This document shows, piece after piece, positions 11,092 through 19,820 of a stretch of DNA of 27,358 nucleotides. The notes below the pieces were generated by a model. The model saw only the letters and a program-made list of their open reading frames with translations. It searched no databases and was not told the origin of the DNA. The stretch is taken from positions 1 through 27,358 of the forward strand of contig JBNGIO010006141.1 in the NCBI GenBank assembly GCA_049999805.1. The letters are read 5' to 3'. Source of the DNA: Folioceros fuciformis (taxonomy: Eukaryota; Anthocerotophyta; Anthocerotopsida; Anthocerotales). Within the stretch, counting starts at the first letter, position 1, and every line of letters begins with the position of its first letter. Position numbers and translations under genes: made by a program.

Positions 11092-11242
11092 TGTTAGAAA
11101 AAGAGAGCAAAAAGCATGCACACAAAATAATAATAATTCTCATAACATAAAACACATTAAATACTAAGTGTCTTTTCTTAACTCCAATTAAGTTTAACAC
11201 TAAGGTAGGTTACATCTAAAAATAACACCACATTATTTAACA
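11092..11242 (-). mobile_element. Lone LTR of a Copia-like element, minus orientation
   Basis: A 151-bp AT-rich segment bounded by TGTTAG and TTTAACA, giving the 5-bp inverted ends TGTTA/TAACA typical of LTRs. On the minus strand it is preceded directly by the purine tract AAGTGGGAG (11243-11251), as a 3' LTR would be. No partner LTR, PBS or coding region is found nearby, so it is a solo or orphan LTR, or the edge of a degraded element. Confidence 0.5.
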
Positions 11243-11829
11243 CTCCCACTTAATCTACGCTTAAGTTAAAGTAAAACCATTTTTCACAACGGAAACTCAC
11301 GTAAAAGGAATAAGCCATAAAGGCCACGACTAAGCCTCATGTGCGAAATGAAGGTGCGAGTCCTCACAGGTGAGGTGTGGCCAACACTTTAGCTTCCCAT
11401 AGGGCTAAGTATGGAGATCGTGAGGGGCAGAGACAACAATATGAGGACATGCATCAACCCTTCACAAAAGCGCCATAGACAGAGCTCAGCACAAACACCT
11501 CCATGGCGCGCCTCAAACAGCAGAAGAGACCCCGGTACAGTTCCACATAGGAAAATCCACAAGAGAGCATCAACTTGGAGGATCCGACTTCATGCGAAAA
11601 TTGGTGGCCAATACAGGCCAATCATAATCGGATTGTTCACTAGATGGAGTGTGGGCAAGCGGGTGTGGTACCCCTACTAGGCACCCGCTCACATGTATCA
11701 TGGCCACATCAATCCCACAGTCGTTGTAGGCTTCCCCGAAATCGCACCCCTCTGAGCCTGGTCAGCTACGTCTATCGTTCCTCTACAATAGTCAACTCTC
11801 CCAACCACATACCTACCAACCTTGCCACA
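11243..11829. other. No gene recognised
   Basis: Next to the purine tract of the lone LTR, on the side where an element's interior would lie. No RNase H, integrase or other retroelement motif is seen in any frame. Small overlapping open frames only. Confidence 0.4.
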
Positions 11830-12530
11830 CGTCCCGTTAGTAGGTAGGCACCATTCCTTCACTTGGAAGGGCCCAGTACCTCCCCTACCGACTTCTACTT
11901 TCCAATCACGCAACGCGTCCCGTCAGTAGGTAGGCACCATTCCTTCACTTGGAAGGGCCCCGATACCTCCCCCTACCGATTTCTACCTCCCTATACTCAA
12001 TACCTTTTCCTCACAAGGCTCCCTACGACACCTTCCTCAGCCCACAATCTTGCTGCTCATCTCGCTATGCCTAACAACCAAGTTTTTCTCCGAGCATGCT
12101 CCACTCCCTCCAACTCTGTTTATCGTTCGCCTACAACATTCAACCTTTCCCTACGCGTACCTTCAACACGTCTTGTCGATAGGAAGGCACACTTCCTTCA
12201 CTTGGAAGGGCCCCAGTACCTCCCCTACCGATTTCTACCTACCTACACCCAACACCCCTTCCTCACAAGTCTCCTCACAACACCTTCCACAGCAATCCAA
12301 CTGCTCGTCTCCCTGCGTCCAACACTCCCAACCAAACACCACAAGAACCTTTGCGATCGGCAACAGAAAGGGTACTCACAGCTCTCCCTTCTGCTAGGAT
12401 GTCCACGCAGGCTTACGAAAATTGGTTCTCTATTCGTCATGAAACACTTACAATCCAAAAAACTGCCTCCTTCCTCAACAATCCAACTGCTCGTCTCCCT
12501 GCGTCCAACGACCAACAAGTTTTTCCTTGG
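11830..12530. repeat. Imperfect direct repeats, 86-bp and 253-bp spacing
   Basis: The segment GGCACCATTCCTTCACTTGG with flanks recurs at starts near 11830, 11916 and 12169 (spacings 86 and 253 bp). The last two copies share about 170 bp, including CCTACCGATTTCTACCT and the following TTCCTCACAAG. A fourth partial copy starts near 12475 and shares ATCCAACTGCTCGTCTCCCT with the third. The + strand is pyrimidine-rich. The open frame read across it on + is a by-product of the repeat phase. Confidence 0.75.
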
Positions 12531-13062
12531 GCCGGTTGCTGCGTGCTTGTGCCTGTTAGCGAGAACTTCAAAGGAGTCTTTCCCTAGAGTCTACCCTCAA
12601 GCCAACAATCACACAGGTGTTATCACACACCTACAGCAACACAACAACCATTCACAAAGGAAGCAACTTGCAGGGGTGCCCATGGAAGAGTATGAGCCCT
12701 TCGCCAAGCACTTCAACCACTGCAACTCTAGCCACAACCATGCGTTGTGATGGCACACAGCCGGCAACGAGGTTCCTATGCTCTGCTGAGCATGAGAACT
12801 CGCCATGAGAAGAGTGCAGAATGTGGTGGTTCATTTCTTTGTGTAGCCCCTCCTTATAGGAGAGATCGACGCATGAACCCTCTCCTACATGTAGGTGGTG
12901 GGCTACCCTTCTCTCACACTAGGCGCCACCAACTTTAATTGCGCACACCTACCAAGAGGCTAAGACCTACCAATAGTTGCTAAGGTAGTGCGCGCCAATG
13001 AAGATTAGGACTGTCGGCTCCGCCATAGAAGATTCGTTGACCCCCTTTTCAAAAAGGTGTGG
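12531..13062. other. No gene recognised
   Basis: The + strand is C-rich and overlapping open frames occur on both strands. On the minus strand a CTATAAGGAGG near 12855 looks like a TATA-type element and could belong to a degraded LTR of the surrounding repeat DNA, but no LTR ends could be fixed. Confidence 0.3.
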
Positions 13063-13587
13063 CTAGGATGGCTCCTGAAGGGAGGCAGAGTCTGAAGGCT
13101 GAACAACTGGGCCCCCCTCCATTATTGGGATTCGTCTTCTTTTGGATCCACGAGCTTCCACCGTACCTTCCTCTATGCGTACCTCTTGGGCTATCCCCTC
13201 ACCAGCACCTACAGGTTTGGTAGGGAAGGGATCCCCTTGTTCCTCAACTTGAGGCTCCTTCCCTACGTAGGATGGGAATGTTCCCTCCGTAGGTAGAATA
13301 CTTGTTGCTCCCTTCGTAGGTAGGGTACTTGTTGCTCCCTTTGTAGGTAGGTTGCCTTCCCCTCCTCTCGTAGGTAGGTTCCCCTTTGCTTCCTTCGTAG
13401 GTTCCCTACCCCTCCCTTCGTAAGTAGGTTCTCTACCCCTCCCTTCGTAGGTAGGTTCCCTACCCGTCCCTTCGTAGGTAGGTTCCCTACCACTCCCACC
13501 CACTGTCATAGGTAGGCTGCCTACCCCATTGCCGTAGGTGGGGTGTCTACCGTATAAGTACTCCCTACCTCCGTGGGTATCTTCCAT
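13063..13587 (-). CDS. Uncharacterised open frame with nine-residue repeats
   Basis: An open frame of 174 residues from ATG (MEDTHGGREY...) to a stop. The middle is built from 9-residue repeats of the type GREPTYEGR, which decay towards the C-terminus into GNLPTKGAT-like units. The tail is acidic/basic and unlike any family I know. It lies in repeat-rich DNA just downstream, on its own strand, of a duplicated LTR-like unit, so it may be a remnant of a retroelement leader or gag. It may equally be an accidental frame: a 27-bp repeat keeps any frame open once one unit is free of stops. I doubt it is a real gene. Confidence 0.25.
   Translation of the reverse strand: MEDTHGGREYLYGRHPTYGNGVGSLPMTVGGSGREPTYEGTGREPTYEGRGREPTYEGRGREPTKEAKGNLPTRGGEGNLPTKGATSTLPTKGATSILPTEGTFPSYVGKEPQVEEQGDPFPTKPVGAGEGIAQEVRIEEGTVEARGSKRRRIPIMEGGPVVQPSDSASLQEPS
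13276..13491 (-). repeat. 27-bp minisatellite, 8 units
   Basis: Eight in-phase 27-bp units on the minus strand, each GGTAGGGAACCTACCTACGA plus 7 bases or a variant. Translated, they give GREPTYEGT, GREPTYEGR twice, GREPTKEAK, then increasingly diverged GNLPT/STLPT/SILPT units. One or two further degenerate units lie upstream, up to about 13545. The units are most alike at the high-coordinate end. Confidence 0.85.
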
Positions 13588-13649
13588 TTTCTCCACGTAG
13601 CTACTCTCTCTACGTATGTAGGTAGAAATCTTACTATGTAGCTGTGGGG

Positions 13650-14330
13650 TGGAATATTGTACTCGGGGGTACCGCGAGGTCCACACAAGCCCTCTATGTC
13701 GTTATAGCTCTAGGATTCGATCCCAAGGGAATGATTTGTGTCAAACTACACAGATTTTCTCTCAAAGTCAGTAACTACCCAGGGTCAACCTAACCCACTA
13801 GTCACTCGCCTCTTCACGACCTACCTGTCCCAGTCACCACATGATTCATCTATCACTCTTGCCTCCTTGACCTCCCTAGCCCTAGCCTACCTTTCAGCCG
13901 ACCCGGCTACTCTGTCACCCCTACGGCTACTCCTACACTCGGCTACTTCCGTTTCCTTCCGGGGCAACGGTCTCCCGTCCCACTACCTCAGTGGGGCCCA
14001 CTTTCTCTCTCCCCTCTCTCTATTTCTCTAGTTCACTCTCTCCCTCTCTTTACCCGCCTCGGCTTACTTTTCTGTCTTCTACCTTCTGTCCGACACACCT
14101 TTTCTTCCCTCTTTTTACACCAACCACTTACCCTTCGATCGTGCCACCTTCGAGCTTACAGTCTTCCGTCTCTGCTCACCAATTCACCACTCCGTCTCGA
14201 TCGCGCCAGCGCTCACCCCACACACACACGCCGCGGTGCCCGCTCATAGCATTTCTCATCAGTTTCTTCCCGTCCCACTACATCCTATAATGTTCAACGG
14301 CATTCAAGGACACGAGCATACACCCACGCG
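13650..14330. repeat. Tandem duplication, copy A (about 870-bp spacing)
   Basis: Pairs with copy B at a nearly constant offset of 862-873 bp. Shared landmarks include CTATGTCGTTATAG, GGATTCGATCCCAAGGGAAT, CAGATTTTCTCTCAAAGTCA, GCCGACCCGGCTACTCTGTC and GTGGGGCCCAC, with indels and substitutions between them. Read on the minus strand, the block ..GGGATCGAATCC..TATAACGACAT..GTGTGGACCTC..ACCCCC resembles the conserved segment just before the primer-binding site in many plant Ty3/Gypsy elements. The copies may therefore be LTR-derived; that is an inference. Confidence 0.8.
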
Positions 14331-14517
14331 CACACACACAGTCATGGTTTCAATTTCCGGACCAATCTCCACAGCCCCAATTTTTCTATCACCACCTACT
14401 CATCGGTCCGGCCACACAACTACAACGCGACCCCTCCTCCACTTGGCTTCACACTACCCCGCTCAATTCTCACCTGCGCACGCACACGCGCACATCGCCT
14501 CTTTTGCTCACTATGGG
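14331..14517. other. Linker between duplication copies A and B
   Basis: C-rich and CA-rich DNA without a gene. Its end (GCGCACATCGCCTCTTTTGC) loosely resembles the CACGTCGCCCCTTTCACCC end of copy B, so it may belong to copy A with an internal expansion. Confidence 0.4.
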
Positions 14518-15240
14518 TGAAAATATGGTACCTGGGGGTATCGTGAGGTCCACACAAACCCTCTATGTCGTTATAGCATTGGGATTCGATCCCAAGGGAA
14601 TGATTTGAGTTAAACTACACAGATTTTCTCTCAAAGTCAGTTATTACCTAAGGGCAACCTAGCGCACCAGTCTCGCCGCTCCTTCACAACCCAGCTACCC
14701 TAGTCACAACTAGATTCATCTAACCCCCCCCTCGCCTCCTTGATCTTCCTAGCCTTGGCCTACCTCACAGCCGACCCGGCTACTCTGTCGCCCCTACAGC
14801 TATTCCTACGCTCGGCTACTTCCGTTCCCTCCCGGGCTACGGTCACCCGTCCGGCTACCTGAGTGGGGCCCACGTTCTCTTTCCCCTCTCTCTCTATAAC
14901 TCAATTTCTCTCTCTCTCTCTAGTTTACCTTCCCTGACTTACCTTTCCATCCGATGCCTTCCAACCGACACACCTTCTCTCTCCTCTTTTTACGCTAGCC
15001 ACTTACCTTCTAGTTTACAGCCTCCCGTCCCCACTCAACAAAATTCACCACTCTATCGCGAACCCGTACGCGCTCACCTCACATACACACACACACCGTA
15101 GTACCCGCTCACAACATTTCTCATCGATTTCTTCAGACACACTACTCTCTTCCATGCTCAGAGATATTCAAAGTTACAGGCATACTCGCATATACACACA
15201 CACATACACACACGTCGCCCCTTTCACCCACATTCGTTTC
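14518..15240. repeat. Tandem duplication, copy B
   Basis: Second copy of the unit starting at 13650, beginning TGAAAATATGGTACC against TGGAATATTGTACTC in copy A. It also contains a CT-rich run (14880-14930) and CA-rich dinucleotide tracts (15190-15220) matching those of copy A. Confidence 0.8.
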
Positions 15241-16083
15241 TCAATCTTGTCCTCGCAGCCTCTCGTTCACGATTCAGTCTTCCCTCCAATCATGCATTTC
15301 TCCCTTCAATCTTGGTTCCTCCTCGTTCGTCTATAATGACCTCCCACTCACGCCTCCCTGCACTCGACACCACCTGTTCACCTCCTCGTCTCATTCAGTA
15401 CCTAGTATTTCGTGGCTCACTTGTTCTCGATTCAGGCTCTCGTCGCCAGCCCCCATGCCACACCCAATCTTCTCTCACCGCCGCTCGTTTCCTTCACTCG
15501 CTATTCGCGCCCATTCACGTAGTCTGTAACACACGCTTCACCCTCCCAACTCGCCCCTCTGGGGCCTCCTTCTTTATCTGAAACTGTAAGAGGTGATAGG
15601 TCACCAAAAGCTAAGGGAAGGGGGTTTCCCACTTCCACTCCGAGCCGCGGATTCGGCTCCTAATGTGCACACCACCCTACGCAACCACCACAGGGATAGC
15701 TGGGGAGCTCGTCGAGGTCTCTCCTCCCGATTCGTACCTAGGCCAAGTCGCAAAGCGTCCACCACTTGCACCCACGCCCTCGGAACGCTACGTGCGCTCG
15801 CTTGCCTGGACCTCTTGTCCGGCAACGGCCATCGCTAGGCTTGCGCAAGGTTGGATGGTTGGGCTGATTTTTGCTAATTTCTTGAGACCCCAAGCCGGTC
15901 TCTTGTACACAGTAGTGGCGGTCTCTCCGCCATAAAGTCTGTCAAGAGTCAGTCGACGCTCTTAAATACTGAGCGGCTTAGGTCCAAGCAAAAAGCAATC
16001 TACAAAAAACTATTCTAGACTACAATTACTATCGCCTCTCTCCACGCCACTGGCGCCTCCCTCCTGGTCGTCGTGCTCGTCCC
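15241..16083. other. Repeat-like DNA up to the Copia insertion site; no gene recognised
   Basis: Pyrimidine-rich to about 15590, then average composition. No accepted gene. On the minus strand the last 74 bases before the Copia element continue an open frame that resumes at 26756, ending at a stop at 16010-16012. This segment is therefore the far side of the sequence that Copia interrupted. Confidence 0.4.
16079..16083. repeat. Target-site duplication, left (Copia)
   Basis: GTCCC just before the 5' LTR, matching CTCCC (26756-26760) after the 3' LTR at four of five bases. This is the expected 5-bp length for a Copia integrase. Confidence 0.6.
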
Positions 16084-16230
16084 TAGTAGAATAAATTCTT
16101 GTTCTCACTTATGGTCGTTTTTAGTCTAGATCGAAGAGTCACACCTCTTCGTAATTAAGACTATAAAAGCTATGTCACTCAACCCTATTAATTAATCTTT
16201 TCACAGTCATCGATCCTGACCTTCCTCGTA
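16084..16230 (+). repeat. Copia 5' LTR
   Basis: 147 bp, ending CCTCGTA directly before the PBS. It starts TAGTAGAATAAA where the 3' LTR has TGCTAGAATAAA, so the canonical TG has mutated to TA. It contains a TATA box (TATAAAA, 16162-16168), which should drive element transcription, and an inverted repeat just upstream of it. Confidence 0.92.
16125..16163 (+). promoter_or_regulatory. Nested inverted repeat next to the LTR TATA box
   Basis: CGAAGAG (16132-16138) and CTCTTCG (16145-16151) form a perfect 7-bp stem with a 6-base loop. It is flanked by the outer pair TAGTCT/AGACTA. The TATA box begins inside the outer arm's end. The 3' LTR has the same structure, so it is part of the family's LTR. 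Such a site could bind a dimeric regulator or form a hairpin; its role is unknown. Confidence 0.7.
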
Positions 16231-16242
16231 TGGTATCAAAGC
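16231..16242 (+). promoter_or_regulatory. Primer-binding site, initiator tRNA-Met type
   Basis: TGGTATCAAAGC lies immediately after the 5' LTR. The usual plant Copia PBS, complementary to the 3' end of initiator tRNA-Met, is TGGTATCAGAGC, so this copy differs by one G-to-A change. Confidence 0.9.
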
Positions 16243-16266
16243 TTCGTGGCTCACACTGCCAGATGT

Positions 16267-16677
16267 ATGCTACTCGTATGCTTCTCCACACCTGAAGAAT
16301 GTTGGATTGATTTTTGGAAGGAGACAATTATGAAGAGTTTTCTTATCCTCGATGGAGTATCGGGTGAAGACTTGATTTTTTTTTTGCGCACCCAGTGGAT
16401 ATGGCAATGGGCATGCAAGATCAATTTTAAGAAGCAAACATTGCTTCTGGACCTTACGAACAGGTCCAGACTACGAAATCTGAAGCGAAAAAGGCAGCCC
16501 ATTCAAGCATACGGTCTACTTAAGACCTTAGAATCGCACGATGAGTTGAAGAAGGCAACAAGCATGTTTTCAGCATGCCAGATCATAGACGCTCCAGATC
16601 ATCAGAGGTGCTACAGCAAATTCAACCCTGCGATCGTGCAAGGTGCCAAGCTCCAAGCAGCCTTCGTACTCAACTAG
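16267..16677 (+). CDS. Leader open frame of unknown function in the Copia element
   Basis: Between PBS and gag an open frame from ATG encodes about 136 residues (MLLVCFSTPEECWIDFWKET at its start), basic in the middle (LKRKRQ). It is in no family I recognise, and most Copia leaders of this size have no ORF. It could be a captured host fragment, an N-terminal piece of Gag now split off, or chance. No start context or repeat supports translation. Confidence 0.25.
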   Translation: MLLVCFSTPEECWIDFWKETIMKSFLILDGVSGEDLIFFLRTQWIWQWACKINFKKQTLLLDLTNRSRLRNLKRKRQPIQAYGLLKTLESHDELKKATSMFSACQIIDAPDHQRCYSKFNPAIVQGAKLQAAFVLN

Positions 16678-16788
16678 GCAATCTGATAAGTTAGAATGAA
16701 TATGGAAAGGAAGGACAAGAATGTGTTATTCTCCTACCCAATTTGATCGAAAACGCCACTCAGAAGCTAGAAGAAATGAGCGCCCAAG

Positions 16789-17986
16789 ATGGTAGATCTA
16801 TGGGATTCGAGCCCACCTTGTCAGCGGAGAAATCAAAATCCAAGAGATCCGAATCGTCGCGAGCATAGACACAGGAGACAGCGGTCACTACCAACTGACC
16901 CGGTCCCCGAACAGTTACTGGAAAACCTTTTTGAGGTCACTGCTTCGGGTTCCGAGTCAGATGACACGGTAACTAACCACCACCAACCGCTATTGGGTTC
17001 ATCTCCTAGCTCAAGTCTGCCTAGATCGCCTGAAAGGGAACGACAAATTGTGATAGTCTCACACAATTTCATGCAGCAACAAGTTCAAAGACCGGCCGCT
17101 ATGGCAAATCTGCCTCCTCCGCCTACTCCAGTGAACAACTATACAATCAATAACTTCAAATATGATTTTAGGGATAGAGACAGATTCAATGGTACTCACT
17201 TCGAAGTATGGCAACAGCGCGTGACAAGCATCCTCCAAGAGATAGATGTCTGGGATGTGGTTGACGGAACCTCTCCACCTCCTGCCGCCGGTGCTACGGC
17301 AGATGTAGTCACTGTCTGGAAGGCAAAAGACCTCAAGGCACGAAACCTTATTCAGTCAGCGCTAGACATGAGCATGATGTCTCATGCTCGTGAGGCAGTG
17401 AATTCCAAGGCAATATGGGATAGTCTCTACCAACTCCACCAAAGGAAGAATGTCTCCTCCCTCATACACGCCATGCGCGAATTCTTCAACTATCAGATGA
17501 AGGATAACGAAACCGTAGAGAGCCATGTGACCAGATTTCGCGTGTTACGAGCCAACCTCGTAACAGCTGGAACCACAGTCACTGAAATCTAGGCATGCGT
17601 GGCATTTCTAATGTCACTACCAGAAAAATTTAGAGCATTTGTCAGTACTCAAAATCAAGAGATCACCGACGTTGCACAGCCTGGACACGCAGCAGCACCA
17701 GCCATAACCCTATCGGGAATTATAGGCTCACTGTTGGCTGATGAAGTAGCCCATCACACGTCACCTGGGGGCTACTCAAACTCTGCAAGAGCGCTCTACA
17801 CCTCGAATTATGTTCGTGGGAGACCATCTCGAGGCCGAGGTCGGTCACAAAATAGCCGACGTTCTTCAAACTTTCAAGGCCGTCTAGATTCAAACAGCCC
17901 TCCCTCGTTCAACTCGAGTGGACTCACTCAGAAAGAAGGGACCATGCAACTAGTGTGGTATCCCCGGACATTATGAATCTGAATGC
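16789..17986 (+). pseudogene. gag: Copia gag (broken): capsid domain and CCHC zinc knuckle
   Basis: Gag forms the virus-like particle that packages the element RNA. From ATG the frame has a basic, Pro/Ser-rich N-terminus, then the capsid-type domain beginning near FNGTHFEVWQQRVTSILQEI, with KAIWDSLYQLHQ and NETVESHVTRFRVLRANL. A TAG at 17590-17592 stops it between TVTEI and ACVAFLMSLPEKF; the latter continues in the same frame and is normal family sequence. An Arg/Gly-rich tract (VRGRPSRGRGRSQ) follows. The zinc knuckle is in the +1 frame at 17945-17986, with the C-x2-C-x4-H-x4-C spacing intact but a TAG (17951-17953) inside its first loop. No full-length Gag can be made by normal translation. 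Confidence 0.9.
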
Positions 17987-18040
17987 AGAAAGAAAGCTGC
18001 CGGTGACCCCCGACGCGAAGCACATTTAGCTTCCTCATCG

Positions 18041-18430
18041 ATGCCTCCAAACCAATCAAACCAGACTAAACGAGCCCTTGGAGCTCTGCTCACAGTGTGC
18101 CTTACAGCCACATCCAAGGATCAATATACATGGTACTTGGACTTTGGAGCTACACACCATGTGTGTAATGATAAAACTTGGTTTGTTGACTACAAACCTG
18201 CACCACAAAAACAATTCATTTTGTTAGGTGACAACAGCGGTCTAATCATAGAGGGCACAGGCACAGTGCTTCTCGTTTCTATGACTAAGCATCAAACTCT
18301 AGCAATTAAAGAAGTACTTTACGTACCTCAGATGGCCAAAAATTTGGTATCACTTCAGATGGTTACTAAACAGCATCATCTCAGCTCGAGTGTGATGCTC
18401 ACGGCTGTACACTCAGAGATTCCAACACCT
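18041..18430 (+). pseudogene. pol: Copia aspartic protease (active site altered)
   Basis: In frame with the zinc knuckle. The protease cleaves the Gag-Pol polyprotein. The catalytic loop reads WYLDFGATHH (Asp at 18140-18142), where the family has Asp-Ser-Gly; Ser is replaced by Phe, explained by one C-to-T change (TCT to TTT). The flap and core segments GDNSGLIIEGTGTV and LYVPQMAKNLVSL are well kept. After about 18400 the frame leaves the family pattern and the matching sequence moves to the integrase frame, so a frameshift lies between about 18400 and 18470. Confidence 0.88.
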
Positions 18431-18465
18431 CAGACCAGGTTATTGTTGGCCGCGTTCACAATGGT

Positions 18466-19800
18466 TTGTATAAGCTTGAGGCAACCAAACCAAAAGTTAC
18501 TAAGTATGCAACTCTTGTTCATGTTGATACGTCCACAGTTGCATTGGACATGAACCTGTGGCATTGTAGGTTAGGACACCTAAACCATCAAGTCCTACAA
18601 TCTCTACCTACTACTAACCTTTTTAGAACTCCTCTGAAGTTCAAAACAGGCAAATCACTGTTCCGTCAGTCGTGCATTTATGGTAAGCTTCATAAAGCTC
18701 CACATACATCCTTGCACTCAACCCATGCTACAGAACGTCTTGAAGTAGTACACACAGACATCTGTGGACCAATGTCCACTCCATCACTCGGTCGAGCTAC
18801 CTACTTCCTCTCATTCATAGATGACTGGAGTAGATACTGTGTACTCTACTTTCTGCACAGCAAAAGTCAAGCCCTAGCGAGCTTCAAAGACTATCTACAA
18901 ACTTCACAAAGGTTCACGGGCCAACAGCTTAAAACATTGCGAAGCGACAATGCTGGTGAACTTACCTCCAAGGAGTTCCAAGCCTTCTGCTCACAGGAGG
19001 GAATTATACGCCAGTTGACAGTGCCGTACGAACATGAGCAGAACCCTATAGCAAAAAATATGAACCGAACTCTCCAGCAAAATGCAAAAGCTATGCTGCA
19101 TCTGGTTGACCTTAGCAGATCCTACTGGGCTGAAGCTGTATCTACCGGTGCTTACATACTAAACAAACTACCAACCAAATCCTTTCAAGGCTCTACACCC
19201 TATGAAAGATGGACCGGATACAAGCCTAGACTTGATCATCTCCGAATATTTGGAGCTCCGGCTTATGCACTAGTTCCTAAGGAATTGCGACTGAAAATGG
19301 ACTATCAGGCAACTAAACATCTCTTCATCGGGTATACTCCAGGGGTCAAGGGGTATAAATTGTATAATCCCTTAACCCGTGAATTTAAACATGCACGTAA
19401 TGTAGTAATTGATGAGGATTACCTGCTAACCAAGGCCACAGCTAGAAGAGATGTACCACACCTAGACAGACACAAAACAAAGTTAGCTACACAAGAATTT
19501 GATAGCTATGAAGTTACAAGTAATCTAAGCTCACCACAGCAGCAAGGGACGGCTAGTACTCCAGTTGTGCCGTTACTCAGTGGCCAGATTCCTGTCAGAT
19601 CCATACCAACGTCAATATATCCTGAAGATGCCAATGAATATGCAGGGAACTTAGAAGATGATGATAGCAGAGATAGTCATCTATCAACTGAACTTGAATC
19701 AGAACAGTTCGAGAATATTATACATCGTCGAATACGGACAATCAAGAGGAACGTGGACAAGTACCAAGAACGTCCTCAAGAATCCATACAAAATCACTAG
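18466..19800 (+). pseudogene. pol: Copia integrase (GAG-pre-integrase, core, C-terminal part)
   Basis: The integrase inserts the cDNA into the genome. The N-terminal HHCC zinc site shows LWHCRLGH (both His) and SCIYGK, but the first Cys is Arg (18664-18666). The catalytic core has Asp98 (VVHTDICGP) and Asp161 (LRSDNAGE). The third catalytic residue, normally Glu in an AERMNRT-type motif 35 residues later, is Lys197 (19054-19056, PIAKNMNRT), so the DDE triad is broken. The C-terminal part (SYWAEAVSTGAYILNKLPTK, STPYERWTGYKP, IFGAPAYALVP, FIGYTPGVKGYKLYNP) is well preserved. The frame ends at TAG 19798-19800, before the RT frame. Confidence 0.93.
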
Positions 19801-19820
19801 GAGAGTGGAATGAACCACCT

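Noticed and set aside
11863-12750. Open frame of about 295 residues on +
   Set aside because: It starts at TTG, spans the 86/253-bp repeats and has low-complexity Thr/Pro/Ser content. Repeat phase explains its length.
13690-13730. GGATTCGATCCC as a tRNA B box (SINE or tRNA gene), also near 14580
   Set aside because: No A box at the right distance and no cloverleaf. The block is better explained as part of the duplicated LTR-like unit.
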